Below, one piece after another: positions 27,153 through 36,280 of a DNA stretch of 64,000 nt (positions are counted from its first letter, which is position 1; each line of letters begins with the position of its first letter). The notes under the pieces are model-generated. The model had not been told where the DNA came from and did not search any database. It was given only the letters and a program-made list of their open reading frames with translations. A program made the position numbers and the translations under genes. The DNA is from Dyella marensis (GTDB taxonomy: Bacteria > Pseudomonadota > Gammaproteobacteria > Xanthomonadales > Rhodanobacteraceae), in the NCBI RefSeq assembly GCF_900112865.1, contig NZ_FONH01000002.1, forward strand, positions 1-64,000, written 5' to 3'.

Positions 27153-27599
27153 TTAATCCCAAGAAGCACGCAGATGCACATCTGAATATGCCGTTCCACC
27201 GAGCCTGCTGAACACCATCACGTAATACTGCTGAGCCTGCCTGACAGAATTCGGTTTGCATTGCTCGATATTGCCCATTTGCTGACTGCCACAAACATGT
27301 GCCAGCTGAGTAATCATGGGCTTGGGATTGCCGGAAATATTCATAAACATAATCAGGTCAACGTCCCCGGTTCCGCCAGCAGTAGTGACTTGCGGGTTCT
27401 TCGCTCCCTGTGGAATATCCACCTTGAAGAATTTCGCACCACTGAAAAACGTCGAATCCCCTCCTTTTGAGGAAATGGTCCAGGGCTCCTTGTTGCGGAG
27501 ATCGCCCTCCACGCGAACCGGATCGAGACCCGCCGCATAAGCAGATCCGACCACCATCAGTCCCGCTGCGACCGGAAGAAGACTGCATCGGATTTTCAT
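27153..27599 (-). CDS. Secreted stand-alone PPC-like domain protein
   Basis: 148 residues with a signal peptide (MKIRCSLLPVAAGLMVVGSAYA) and GGAG/GGAAAG before the start. The mature part reads like one bacterial pre-peptidase C-terminal (PPC) domain: FFKVDIPQGAKNP, GDVDLIMFMN, a Cys pair, and QQYYVMVFSRLGGTAYSDVHLRASW. In the two M4 peptidases at 36281 and 38700 the same kind of domain forms the C-terminus. Here no catalytic domain is attached, so it may be a binding or chaperone-like partner for an exoenzyme; that is speculation. Confidence 0.75.
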   Translation of the reverse strand: MKIRCSLLPVAAGLMVVGSAYAAGLDPVRVEGDLRNKEPWTISSKGGDSTFFSGAKFFKVDIPQGAKNPQVTTAGGTGDVDLIMFMNISGNPKPMITQLAHVCGSQQMGNIEQCKPNSVRQAQQYYVMVFSRLGGTAYSDVHLRASWD

Positions 27600-27830
27600 T
27601 AGCTTTCCGCTCCTTGACGTTGGTGTGGCCTGATCATATGCACCAGCTCGCCGCCGAGTCCGGCATGCCAGACAATTCAAGACAACCTCAGAATGAAAAG
27701 ACACTCACCGAACTGCGCCTCGTCAGCACCGGTGGGCTGATCGAGATGCGACATATCCGCTGGCGTAACTGATACGGCTGACAGAGCCGTCGTGCTTATC
27801 CTGATCTGCACTGATTGGCGAAGCGGAAAA

Positions 27831-28745
27831 TCAGGTACCGCCCAGCGCAGCCAGGCGCCGGCATTCTTCTGCGAGCGTCACCAGATGCGCATCGCCCTCG
27901 CGCCTGCGCAGCATCAGCAAGGTGATGATCTGCTGCGAGGTATACGGCGGCACCAGCGGGATCAAACGCACGCGCGGGTTGAAGGACTCCATCCGCCCCG
28001 GCAGCAGGCTGTAGCCGACGCCGCCGCTGATCAGGTTGGTGAGCGAGAAGATGTCGCCCACGCGCATCGCCACCTGCGGCTCATAGCCTGCCCGCCGAAA
28101 AGCCTGCTGGAAGCTCGCCGCGGTGGCGAAGTCGTCTTCCAGGCAGACGAACTTCTCGTTGCGCACCTCGGCAAGGTCGAGCGAAGTGCGTCGCGCATAA
28201 GGCGAGTCGGCGGGCACGGCGAAGAAGATGCTGTCCTCGAACAAGGGCACGGCGCGCAGCTGGTCGTCGTCCACCGGTTCGCTGAGCGCTATCACGATGG
28301 CATCGAGGCGGCCTTCGCGCAGCTGTTCCAACAATAGCCGGTTGGAGCCGAGGGTCAGGTCGATATCCAAGGCCGAGTTGCGCAGCTTCATGCGCACCAG
28401 CAGGGGCGGCATGGTGCGGGTGGTCAGCGAGTAGAGCGAGCCCACTTTCAGGCGCGGCGTGGACAGGCCGGCGATCTCGCGCGCACGGCGCACGCCCTCT
28501 TCCGCCTCATGCAGTGCACGCTGCGCATGTTCCGCCAGCGCATAGGCCGTCTGCAGCGGAATCAGCTTGCGCCCGTCGAGCTTGAACAGCGGACACCCCA
28601 CCGCCTGCTCCAGCGAATGCAGCGCCCGGTGCACGCTGACCACGCTATAGGACAGCCGCTCCGACACCTTGGGCATGTTGCCCAGCTGCATGAAGGCCAG
28701 GAATACCTCGAGCTTCTTCAGGGTGAAGCCATCGTCGATGGCCAT
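27831..28745 (-). CDS. mdcR: LysR-type regulator of malonate use, MdcR
   Basis: 304 residues: winged helix-turn-helix at the N-terminus (FLAFMQLGNMPKVSERLSYS) and a LysR effector domain. The N-terminal region and its position, divergent from mdcA across a 118-base gap, match MdcR, the malonate-responsive activator. A perfect 17-base palindrome at 28769-28785 lies just upstream of its start and is the likely binding site, allowing control of both mdcR and the mdc operon. Confidence 0.9.
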   Translation of the reverse strand: MAIDDGFTLKKLEVFLAFMQLGNMPKVSERLSYSVVSVHRALHSLEQAVGCPLFKLDGRKLIPLQTAYALAEHAQRALHEAEEGVRRAREIAGLSTPRLKVGSLYSLTTRTMPPLLVRMKLRNSALDIDLTLGSNRLLLEQLREGRLDAIVIALSEPVDDDQLRAVPLFEDSIFFAVPADSPYARRTSLDLAEVRNEKFVCLEDDFATAASFQQAFRRAGYEPQVAMRVGDIFSLTNLISGGVGYSLLPGRMESFNPRVRLIPLVPPYTSQQIITLLMLRRREGDAHLVTLAEECRRLAALGGT

Positions 28746-28768
28746 GCTGCCTCCCAGCCCACGGAATC

Positions 28769-28785
28769 ATTAGCCTGAAGCTAAT
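28769..28785. promoter_or_regulatory. MdcR operator candidate
   Basis: ATTAGCCTGAAGCTAAT has 6-base perfect arms around a 5-base centre, in the mdcR-mdcA divergent gap, 24 bases from the mdcR start and 79 from mdcA. Its size and the embedded TTAGC-N5-GCTAA layout suit a LysR protein. Confidence 0.7.
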
Positions 28786-28863
28786 GAAATTACCCTTGGC
28801 TTGATTGAAGCGCAACCGGACGCCACCTAGAGTCGCCCTCGCCTTTTCCGCGAGAGCCCATCG

Positions 28864-30516
28864 ATGACGGCCCCCTCCGCAGCCCCCGCACGCTGGACTA
28901 CCCGGCGCACCGAGAAGCAGCGCCGCCTCGCCGCCGTGAGCGACCTGGCCCGCGGCAACCAGTTGCCCACCGCGCGCCTGACCGAGGCACTGGAACGATT
29001 GATCAGTCCCGGCGACCGCGTGGTGCTGGAGGGCAACAACCAGAAGCAGGCGGATTTCCTCTCGCGCGCGCTGGCCCAGGCCGACCCGGCCAGGCTGCAC
29101 GACCTGCACATGATCATCCCCAGCGTCAGCCGCGCCGAACACCTGGACCTGTTCGAGCGCGGCATCGCGCGCAAGCTGGATTTCGCTTTCGCCGGCGCGC
29201 AGAGCCTGCGTATCTCGCAGTGCCTGGAAGACGGGCTGTTGGAGATCGGCGCGATCCATACGTACATCGAGCTGTATGCGCGGCTCTATGTCGACCTCTC
29301 GCCGAACGTGGTGCTGGTGGCGGCCTACAGCGCCGACCGCGAGGGCAATCTCTACACCGGCCCCAGCACCGAGGACACCCCTGCGCTGGTGGAGGCGGCG
29401 GCGTTCCGCGACGGCATCGTGATCGCCCAGGTCAACCAGATCGTCGACGAACTGCCGCGCGTGGACATTCCCGGCTCCTGGGTGGACTTCGTGGTGCCGG
29501 CGGACAAGCCGTTCTTCATCGAGCCGCTGTTCACCCGCGATCCGCGGCTGATCACGCCGATTCAGATCCTGATGGCGATGATGGCGATCCGCGGCATCTA
29601 CGAACGCCACCAGGTGCAGTCGCTCAACCACGGCATCGGTTTCAACACCGCCGCGATCGAACTGATCCTGCCGACCTACGGCGAACGCCTGGGGCTGAAA
29701 GGCAAGATCTGCCGGCACTGGGCGCTCAATCCGCATCCCACCCTGATCCCGGCGATCGAAAGCGGCTGGGTGGAAAGCGTGCACTGCTTCGGCGGCGAGC
29801 TGGGCATGGAGGCCTATGTCGCCGCGCGGCCGGATGTGTTCTTCACCGGGCGCGACGGCTCGTTGCGCTCCAACCGGTTGCTGTCGCAGCTGGCGGGTCA
29901 ATACGCGGTCGACCTGTTCATCGGCTCCACCTTGCAGATGGATGGCCTGGGCAACTCCTCGACGGTGACGCGCGGCCGCCTCACCGGCTTCGGCGGCGCG
30001 CCGAACATGGGCCACGATCCGCGCGGCCGCCGCCATGCCACGCCGGCCTGGCTGGACCTGATCCGCAGCGACGATCCGCTGGAGCGCGGCCGCAAGCTGG
30101 TGGTGCAGGTGGTGGAAACCTTCCAGGCGGGCGGCAAGCCCAGCGTGGTCGAATCGCTGGACGCCGTCGCGGTGGGCCGTGGCGCCGGCATGCCGCTGGC
30201 GCCGGTGATGATCTACGGCGACGACGTCACCCATGTGCTCACCGAGGAAGGCATTGCCTATCTGTACAAGGCCGATTCGATCGAGCAGCGCAAGGCGATG
30301 ATCGCGGCGGTGTCGGGCGTGACGCCGATCGGCCTGGAAAGCGATGCGCGGGCCCTGGCGCAGTTCCGCCGCGACGGGCTGGTCGCGCTGCCGGAAGACC
30401 TGGGCATCCACCCCGGCGAAGCCGATCGCTCGCTGCTCGCGGCGAAGAACATGGCCGAGCTGGTTGTCTGGTCGGATGGACTCTATCAACCGCCTGCGCG
30501 CTATCGGAGCTGGTAA
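28864..30516 (+). CDS. mdcA: Malonate decarboxylase alpha subunit (ACP transferase)
   Basis: 550 residues, normal for MdcA. The motifs RVVLEGNNQKQADFLSRAL, FGGELGMEAYVAARPDVFFTG and GMPLAPVMIYGDDVTHVLTEEG are those of the subunit that swaps acetate for malonate on the acyl carrier protein, forming malonyl-S-ACP. It opens the operon mdcABCDE-madLM-mdcGH. Its TAA stop shares one base with the mdcB ATG. Confidence 0.97.
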   Translation: MTAPSAAPARWTTRRTEKQRRLAAVSDLARGNQLPTARLTEALERLISPGDRVVLEGNNQKQADFLSRALAQADPARLHDLHMIIPSVSRAEHLDLFERGIARKLDFAFAGAQSLRISQCLEDGLLEIGAIHTYIELYARLYVDLSPNVVLVAAYSADREGNLYTGPSTEDTPALVEAAAFRDGIVIAQVNQIVDELPRVDIPGSWVDFVVPADKPFFIEPLFTRDPRLITPIQILMAMMAIRGIYERHQVQSLNHGIGFNTAAIELILPTYGERLGLKGKICRHWALNPHPTLIPAIESGWVESVHCFGGELGMEAYVAARPDVFFTGRDGSLRSNRLLSQLAGQYAVDLFIGSTLQMDGLGNSSTVTRGRLTGFGGAPNMGHDPRGRRHATPAWLDLIRSDDPLERGRKLVVQVVETFQAGGKPSVVESLDAVAVGRGAGMPLAPVMIYGDDVTHVLTEEGIAYLYKADSIEQRKAMIAAVSGVTPIGLESDARALAQFRRDGLVALPEDLGIHPGEADRSLLAAKNMAELVVWSDGLYQPPARYRSW

Positions 30517-31385
30517 TGGAGATGGCCATCCGGATGTCCACCGCGCTCCCGCGGCAAAACGCCAAAGTGCAATGCGCCGCCTGGCTGGCCGGTCAGGTCA
30601 CCGGCGCGCTGATCGACGAAGTTATGCTCGCGCCCAAGCCCGGCCTGGTCGATCCGCGCCACCGCGGTGCTCATGACGATATGCATTGGCAGTTGCTATG
30701 CCGTTCGGCGCAGGCCTTGCGGCCGGGCTTCGAGGCGATGGCAGTGGCCGGCTATCGGCAACCGGCAAGCATCGCGCTGCGCGAACGCATCGGCGCGCTC
30801 GGCCGCGAGGCGGAAGCCGCGATGCTGACGGCGACCGGCGGCGTGAATACGCATCGCGGAGCGATCTGGGCGCTGGGCTTATTGGCCGTCGCCGCCGCGC
30901 AGGTGCCGGACGATCTCGCTCCCGCCTCCATCGCCGCACGCGCCTGCCTGTTGGCGCGCATTCCCGATGGCGCAGCTCCCGCATGCACTGACCACCCTGG
31001 CGAACGCGCCTGCCGGCGCTACGGCGTCGGCGGTGCGCGCGGCCAGGCGCAGGCCGGCTTTCCGCATGTCGTCGAAGCTGGCGTACCGACCTTGCGCAAC
31101 ACGCGCGCGAACGGCGGCAGCGAACACGCCGCACGCCTCGACGCCTTGCTCGCCATCATGGCCACGCTCGACGACACCTGCGTGCTGTCGCGCGGCGGAC
31201 CGGATGCGCTCGAGGCCATGCAGGCCGGCGCTCGCCGCGCCCTCGCCCATGGCTGCGCCACCTTGCCCGGCCGGCGCGAGCTGCGCCGCCTCGACCGCGA
31301 ACTGCTGGCCCGCCGCGTCTCTCCCGGCGGTGCCGCCGACCTCCTTGCCGCCAGCCTGCTGCTGGACCGCATTTCCCGCTCCTGA
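30516..31385 (+). CDS. mdcB: Triphosphoribosyl-dephospho-CoA synthase MdcB
   Basis: 289 residues. GLVDPRHRGAHDDMHWQL and ATGGVNTHRGAIWALGLL are the signature motifs of the CitG/MdcB family, which makes 2'-(5''-triphosphoribosyl)-3'-dephospho-CoA from ATP and dephospho-CoA. That molecule becomes the prosthetic group of the MdcC carrier protein. The start ATG overlaps the mdcA stop (TAATG at 30514-30518) with GGAGCTGG upstream. Confidence 0.95.
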   Translation: MEMAIRMSTALPRQNAKVQCAAWLAGQVTGALIDEVMLAPKPGLVDPRHRGAHDDMHWQLLCRSAQALRPGFEAMAVAGYRQPASIALRERIGALGREAEAAMLTATGGVNTHRGAIWALGLLAVAAAQVPDDLAPASIAARACLLARIPDGAAPACTDHPGERACRRYGVGGARGQAQAGFPHVVEAGVPTLRNTRANGGSEHAARLDALLAIMATLDDTCVLSRGGPDALEAMQAGARRALAHGCATLPGRRELRRLDRELLARRVSPGGAADLLAASLLLDRISRS

Positions 31386-31396
31386 GAGGACTGCCC

Positions 31397-31699
31397 ATGC
31401 AAACCCTCGCCTTCACCTTCCCTGCCGCAGCGCCGCCACGCGGCCGCGCCCTGGCCGGCGTGGTCGCCTCGGGCGATCTCGAAGTGCTGCTCGAACCGGC
31501 CTCCGATGCACGCATCACTATCGAGGTCACCACCTCGGTGGAAGGCATGGAGCGCACCTGGGCCGCCTTGTTCGCGCGCCTGTTCGCCGAACCGACGCGA
31601 CCGGCGGTGCACCTGCAGATCAACGATTTCGGCGCCACGCCGGGCGTGGTGGGCCTGCGCATCGCGCAGGCATTCGATGCCGTGGCGCAGGAGGACTGA
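31397..31699 (+). CDS. mdcC: Malonate decarboxylase acyl carrier protein (delta subunit)
   Basis: 100 residues, the usual size. Ser25 in GVVASGDLEVLLEP aligns with the serine that carries the phosphoribosyl-dephospho-CoA arm in characterised MdcC proteins. The arm carries acetyl or malonyl thioesters between MdcA, MdcD-MdcE and MdcH. GAGAGGA precedes the start; the mdcD gene follows after 3 bases. Confidence 0.95.
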   Translation: MQTLAFTFPAAAPPRGRALAGVVASGDLEVLLEPASDARITIEVTTSVEGMERTWAALFARLFAEPTRPAVHLQINDFGATPGVVGLRIAQAFDAVAQED

Positions 31700-31702
31700 A
31701 CG

Positions 31703-32554
31703 ATGGATGCGCAACGCCTGCTCGCCCGCAACAGCTTTACCGAACTCAATGCCCGCGCGCGAGCGCGCGCACTGCTCGATCCGGGCAGCTTCCGCGAATT
31801 GATCGATCCGTTCGAGCGGCTGAGCTCGCCGTGGCTGCCGCGGCAAGGCATCGTCACCCAGGCCGACGACGGGCTGGTGGTGGCGCGCGGTTTGCTCGAC
31901 GGCGCCCCTGCCGTGGTGCTGGCGATCGAGGGTGCATTCCAGGGCGGCAGCATGGGCGAAGTGTCGGCGGCGAAGATCGCCGGCAGCCTTGAATTGGCCG
32001 CCGAGGACAACGCCCGCGGCATTCCCACCCGCGCCGCGATCGTGTTCGAGACCGGCGGCGTGCGCCTGCAGGAAGCCAACCTCGGCCTGGCGGGCATCGC
32101 CGAGATCCAGGCCGCGATGGTCGACCTGCGCCGCTACCAGCCCGTGGTCGGCATCGTCGCCGGGCCGGTCGGTTGCTATGGCGGCATGTCGATTGCCGCC
32201 GGCTTGTGCAGCTACCTGCTGGTCACGCGCGAGGCGCGCCTGGGCCTCAACGGTCCTGCAGTGATCGAGCAGGAAGCGGGTGTCGGCGAATTCGACTCGC
32301 GCGACCGCGCGACGATCTGGGGCCTGACCGGCGGCGAGCAGCGCTACCGCAGTGGACTGGCCGATCGTTACGTGGAAGACGATGCGGCGGATCTTCGCCA
32401 GGCCCTGCTCGACTGCATGCGCGAAGGGCGCCCCGGGCGCTGCCGCAGCGAGCGCACCGAGGCTTTCCTTGCGTCGCTGGCGAAGATCGACGGCACGCGT
32501 CCCGCCACGCCCGCTGACGTCGCCACCGCCTACGGCAAGGAGTTGCGCGCATGA
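31703..32554 (+). CDS. mdcD: Malonate decarboxylase beta subunit
   Basis: 283 residues. It has the carboxyltransferase/crotonase-like fold: AIEGAFQGGSMGEVSAAKIAG, FETGGVRLQEANLGLAGIAEIQ, AGPVGCYGGMS and RLGLNGPAVIEQEAG. With MdcE it decarboxylates malonyl-S-ACP to acetyl-S-ACP without biotin. The stop overlaps the mdcE ATG by four bases (ATGA). Confidence 0.97.
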   Translation: MDAQRLLARNSFTELNARARARALLDPGSFRELIDPFERLSSPWLPRQGIVTQADDGLVVARGLLDGAPAVVLAIEGAFQGGSMGEVSAAKIAGSLELAAEDNARGIPTRAAIVFETGGVRLQEANLGLAGIAEIQAAMVDLRRYQPVVGIVAGPVGCYGGMSIAAGLCSYLLVTREARLGLNGPAVIEQEAGVGEFDSRDRATIWGLTGGEQRYRSGLADRYVEDDAADLRQALLDCMREGRPGRCRSERTEAFLASLAKIDGTRPATPADVATAYGKELRA

Positions 32555-33360
32555 ACATGTCCAGCCAACGCGGCACCGTGTGGTGGCAGGCCTTGACCGG
32601 CGGCGCCGACGCGCTCGCCGGCTACGCGCCGTCGCTGCGCGTCGCCGACGCAGCGCTCGGCAACGAGCATGCGCGCTACATCGCCATCGTGCCCGATCCG
32701 CACAACCCCTTCCCGCGCGCCCGCAACGGCGAGACCGGATTGATCGAAGGCTGGTCGCTGGCCAGGGCCGTGCGCGAGGCCGTCGAGGCCGATCGCGAAC
32801 GCGAGATCCGCCGCCCGATCGTCGCGGTGGTCGACACGCCCAGCCAGGCCTATGGCCGCAACGAAGAAGCCTATGGCATCCACCAGGCCCTGGCCGCCGC
32901 GGCGGATGCCTACGCCACGGCACGGTTGCACGGCCATCCGGTGATCGCGCTGCTGGTCGGCAAGGCCATGTCCGGCGCCTTCCTTGCCCACGGCTACCAG
33001 GCCAACCGCCTGATCGCGCTGGACGATGCGCAGGTGATGGTGCACGCGATGGGCCGCGATGCCGCCGCGCGCATCACCCTGCGCAGCGTCGACGAGCTGG
33101 ACGCACTCGCCGCCGACATCCCGCCGATGGCCTATGACATCCACAGCTATGCCGCACTCGGCCTGCTGTGGAAACTCCTTCCCGTCGCCAAGCCGGGCGA
33201 ACCCGGCGCGGATGCCATCGCCAGCGTGACCGGTGCGCTGCGCGAAGCCGTCGCCGATATCCGCAACGACGCCTCCCGCGGCCTGGAGAGCCGCCTGCGC
33301 GGCCCGCTGCGCGCAGCCTCGGCCGAAGTCCGCACCCGCCTGCGCGCACAGTGGCGCTAG
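32551..33360 (+). CDS. mdcE: Malonate decarboxylase gamma subunit
   Basis: 269 residues. IVAVVDTPSQAYGRNEEAYG and GKAMSGAFLAHGYQANRLIAL are typical of MdcE, the second half of the malonyl-S-ACP decarboxylase. It overlaps mdcD by four bases, implying balanced translation of the beta and gamma subunits. A 46-base gap separates it from madL. Confidence 0.96.
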   Translation: MNMSSQRGTVWWQALTGGADALAGYAPSLRVADAALGNEHARYIAIVPDPHNPFPRARNGETGLIEGWSLARAVREAVEADREREIRRPIVAVVDTPSQAYGRNEEAYGIHQALAAAADAYATARLHGHPVIALLVGKAMSGAFLAHGYQANRLIALDDAQVMVHAMGRDAAARITLRSVDELDALAADIPPMAYDIHSYAALGLLWKLLPVAKPGEPGADAIASVTGALREAVADIRNDASRGLESRLRGPLRAASAEVRTRLRAQWR

Positions 33361-33406
33361 CGCTTCGTCTCTCACTCATGGCGCGCCATGGCGCGTGGAG
33401 GTGCTT

Positions 33407-33805
33407 GTGATCGTCTACGGAACCACCTTGCTCGCCCTGTGTTACCTGATCGGCCTGTTCCTAGGCGAAGCGCTCGGCCGCCTGATCGGCGTGGGCACCA
33501 ATGTCGGCGGCGTCGGCATCGCCATGCTGTTGCTCATCGCGGCGCGCATCTATCTGCATCGACGCGGCGTCATGCCCCGGGAAACCGAAGCCGGCGTCGG
33601 CTACTGGGGCGCGATGTACATCCCCGTGGTGGTGGCCATGGCCGCGCAGCAGGACGTGGTCGCCGCGCTGCGCGGTGGCCCCGTGGCGCTGATGGCCGCG
33701 GTCGGCGCGGTGCTGGTCTGCGGCGGCTGCATCGCCCTGCTCACGCGCATGGGCCGCGACGACACCTCGCTGCCCGAACCCACCGCCGAACAATTGCTGA
33801 GCTGA
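33407..33805 (+). CDS. madL: Malonate transporter subunit MadL
   Basis: 132 residues from a GTG start at 33407 with GGAGG five bases upstream. It is a small membrane protein with about four helices (LLALCYLIGLFLGEALGRLIG; VGIAMLLLIAARIYL; IPVVVAMAAQQDVVAAL; LMAAVGAVLVCGGCIALL). MadL and MadM together form the malonate transporter. In this locus the pair sits between mdcE and mdcG. Confidence 0.92.
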   Translation: MIVYGTTLLALCYLIGLFLGEALGRLIGVGTNVGGVGIAMLLLIAARIYLHRRGVMPRETEAGVGYWGAMYIPVVVAMAAQQDVVAALRGGPVALMAAVGAVLVCGGCIALLTRMGRDDTSLPEPTAEQLLS

Positions 33806-33815
33806 GGACACGCCC

Positions 33816-34580
33816 ATGATCGAGATGCTGGACAAGATGCTCAACAAGAACGGGCTGGTCGCGGCCTTCGCCATGGTCGGCCTGGTGATGTGGCTGTCCG
33901 TGCTGCTGTCGCGCAAGCTCACCTTCGGGCGCGTGCACGGCTCGGCCATCGCCATCCTGATCGGCCTGCTGCTGGCCTACTGGGGCGGCACGCAGACCGG
34001 CGGGCAGCATGGGCTGGCCGATCTCTCGCAGTTCGCCGGCATCGGCCTGATGGGCGGCGCGATGCTGCGCGACTTCGCCATCGTCGCCACCGCGTTCGAG
34101 GTGCAGGTGGACGAAGCGCGCAAGGCCGGCCTGATCGGCGCGGTCTCGCTGCTGCTGGGCACCTTGCTGCCCTTCATCGTGGGCGCCTCGATCGCGCATG
34201 CCATGGGCTATCGCGATGCGGTGAGCATGACCACCATCGGCGCCGGCGCGGTCACCTATATCGTCGGGCCGGTCACCGGCGCGGCGATCGGCGCGAGCTC
34301 CGACGTGATGGCGCTGAGCATCGCCACCGGATTGGTCAAGGCGATCATCGTGATGATCTTCACGCCGGTGGCCGCGCGCGCACTGGGCTTGTCCACGCCG
34401 CGCTCGGCGATGATCTTCGGCGGACTCGCCGGCACGGTAAGCGGCGTGAGCGCGGGCCTGGCGGCCACCGACCGGCGCCTGGTGCCGTACGGGGCGCTGA
34501 TCGCCACCTTCCATACCGGACTTGGCTGCCTGCTGGGGCCGTCCGTGCTGTTCCTGGTCACCAAAGCGCTGGTGGGCTGA
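33816..34580 (+). CDS. madM: Malonate transporter subunit MadM
   Basis: 254 residues, about eight to nine membrane helices. LIGLLLAYWGGTQTGGQHGLADL, GLMGGAMLRDFAIVATAFEV and GAGAVTYIVGPVTGAAIGAS are typical of MadM. It imports malonate (reported as sodium- or proton-coupled in the family) with MadL, encoded 10 bases upstream. Confidence 0.95.
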   Translation: MIEMLDKMLNKNGLVAAFAMVGLVMWLSVLLSRKLTFGRVHGSAIAILIGLLLAYWGGTQTGGQHGLADLSQFAGIGLMGGAMLRDFAIVATAFEVQVDEARKAGLIGAVSLLLGTLLPFIVGASIAHAMGYRDAVSMTTIGAGAVTYIVGPVTGAAIGASSDVMALSIATGLVKAIIVMIFTPVAARALGLSTPRSAMIFGGLAGTVSGVSAGLAATDRRLVPYGALIATFHTGLGCLLGPSVLFLVTKALVG

Positions 34581-34584
34581 AGGC

Positions 34585-35259
34585 ATGGCGGCCAGCCCGC
34601 ACGCGCAGTCGGCACGGGCGGCGGCGGACGCGCCGCGTCCGCACGATCTGCTGTGGGCGCGCGGCGTGGCCGATGCCCTGCACGGCGGCTCGCCGCTGCC
34701 CGCATGGGCCGACGCGGCATGGCTGGCGGTCGCGCCGATGGTGGTGCGCCGCGAACAGGCGCCGCCGGGATACGTGCCGGTGGGCCTGCGCGGCAGCGAT
34801 CGCCACCAGCGTCACGCGGCGTATCTGGCGGAGGCGGCGATCACGCGCCGTACGCCGCCGGAAGTGCTGGCGCGCACCCGCGCCTGGGAGCCGTGGGGCG
34901 ACGCCGCCGGCCACGCCTGCCGCTGCGCCTTGCGCACACTCGCTCCGCAACTCGACGCACTGCCGTGGGCCTGGGGCATTACCGGCGGCGCGGGCTTCGC
35001 CATGTCCAGCGGCCTGCCGGTGCTGCGCGAGAGCAGCGACCTGGATCTGCTGCTGCGCATTCCGCGCGCGCCCGATCCGGCGGAACTTCGGCAAGCATCG
35101 CACCTGTTCGATGGATTGCCGCTGCGGGCAGACGTGCAGATCGACACCGGCACCGGCGGCTTCGCCCTCGCCGAATGGCTGCGCGGCGGCCCGGTGCTGC
35201 TCAAGACCGACCGCGGTCCGCGCCTGGTCGCCGATCCCTGGGCTATCGTCGCGCCATGA
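34585..35259 (+). CDS. mdcG: Phosphoribosyl-dephospho-CoA transferase MdcG
   Basis: 224 residues starting at MAASPHAQSARAA (AAGG just upstream). PHDLLWARGVADAL, GLRGSDRHQRHAAYL and the nucleotidyltransferase-like acidic motif ESSDLDLLLR identify MdcG. It attaches the prosthetic group made by MdcB to Ser25 of MdcC. It lies 4 bases after madM and overlaps mdcH by four bases. Confidence 0.94.
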   Translation: MAASPHAQSARAAADAPRPHDLLWARGVADALHGGSPLPAWADAAWLAVAPMVVRREQAPPGYVPVGLRGSDRHQRHAAYLAEAAITRRTPPEVLARTRAWEPWGDAAGHACRCALRTLAPQLDALPWAWGITGGAGFAMSSGLPVLRESSDLDLLLRIPRAPDPAELRQASHLFDGLPLRADVQIDTGTGGFALAEWLRGGPVLLKTDRGPRLVADPWAIVAP

Positions 35260-36182
35260 GCGTGCTGTTCACCTTCCCCGGCCAAGGGGCGCAGCGGCCG
35301 GGCATGCTGCATCGGCTGCCCGATAAGGCGATCGTGCGCGAAACGCTGGATGAGACGGCTGCGGTGCTCGGCCGATCCATCGACGCGCTCGACGACGACA
35401 CCAGCCTGCGCTCCACCGAAGCCGTGCAGTTGTGCCTGCTGGTCGCGGGCGTCGCGGCATCGCGCGCACTCGCCGCGATGGGTGCACGGCCGGGCATGGT
35501 GTGCGGCCTCTCGGTGGGTGCGTTTCCCGCTGCGGTGGTGGCCGGCGCGCTGGAGTTCGCCGATGCCGTGCGCCTGGTCGCCTTGCGCGGACGCCTGATG
35601 GAGCAGGCCTTCCCGCATGGCTACGGCATGACGGCAATCGACGGACTCATGCCGGCCATGCTGGAGTCCCTGCTGGCCGACGTGCGCAGCGAGGGCTTGC
35701 CGGTCTATCTGGCCAACCTCAACAGCGACACCCAACTGGTCATCGCCGGCAGCGACGAAGCGATGGCCATCGCCAGCGGGCGCGCCCGCGAACGCGGTGC
35801 ACGGCGCAGCCATCGCCTGCGCATGAGCGTGCCTTCGCACTGCGCTTTGCTCGATGCCCCCGCCGCCAACTACGCGCACGCCTTCGATCATGTGGCGCTG
35901 CGCCCTCCGCGCGTCACTTATCTCAGCAGCAGCCTGGCTCGACCGCTGTTCCGCCCCGAAGACATCGCCGCGGACCTGGCCCGCAACATGGCTCGTCAGG
36001 TGCTATGGCGCGACAGCATGCGCGCGGCGTGGGAGCGCGGCGCTCGGCTGGCGGTGGAAATGCCGCCGGGCAGGAGCTTGACCCGATTGGCCCAGGGCAG
36101 CTTCGATGGCATTGCGCTGGCGGTGGATGGCAACCGCCTGGATGGTATCGCTGCCGCGATGGCGGCAGCCGAAGCAGAATAG
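35256..36182 (+). CDS. mdcH: Malonate decarboxylase malonyltransferase MdcH
   Basis: 308 residues. It is of the FabD type: LFTFPGQGAQRPGML at the N-terminus, nucleophile Ser86 in CGLSVGAFPAAV, and SVPSHCALLDA with the catalytic His. It transfers malonyl from malonyl-CoA to the ACP to prime the cycle. The ATG overlaps the mdcG stop (ATGA). It is the last gene of the mdc operon. Confidence 0.95.
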   Translation: MSVLFTFPGQGAQRPGMLHRLPDKAIVRETLDETAAVLGRSIDALDDDTSLRSTEAVQLCLLVAGVAASRALAAMGARPGMVCGLSVGAFPAAVVAGALEFADAVRLVALRGRLMEQAFPHGYGMTAIDGLMPAMLESLLADVRSEGLPVYLANLNSDTQLVIAGSDEAMAIASGRARERGARRSHRLRMSVPSHCALLDAPAANYAHAFDHVALRPPRVTYLSSSLARPLFRPEDIAADLARNMARQVLWRDSMRAAWERGARLAVEMPPGRSLTRLAQGSFDGIALAVDGNRLDGIAAAMAAAEAE

Positions 36183-36280
36183 TGGCGCCGTGCCTCGCCG
36201 GTCACTCCGACGAGCGCACGACGCCCATCATCACCGCCGCTCGCCCGGCCACAATGGGCGGCCTGACGGAAACATGCGGC

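Noticed and set aside
28645-30489. A 614-codon minus-strand frame opposite mdcA
   Set aside because: Antisense shadow of a conserved subunit gene; no homology-like motifs and no ribosome site.
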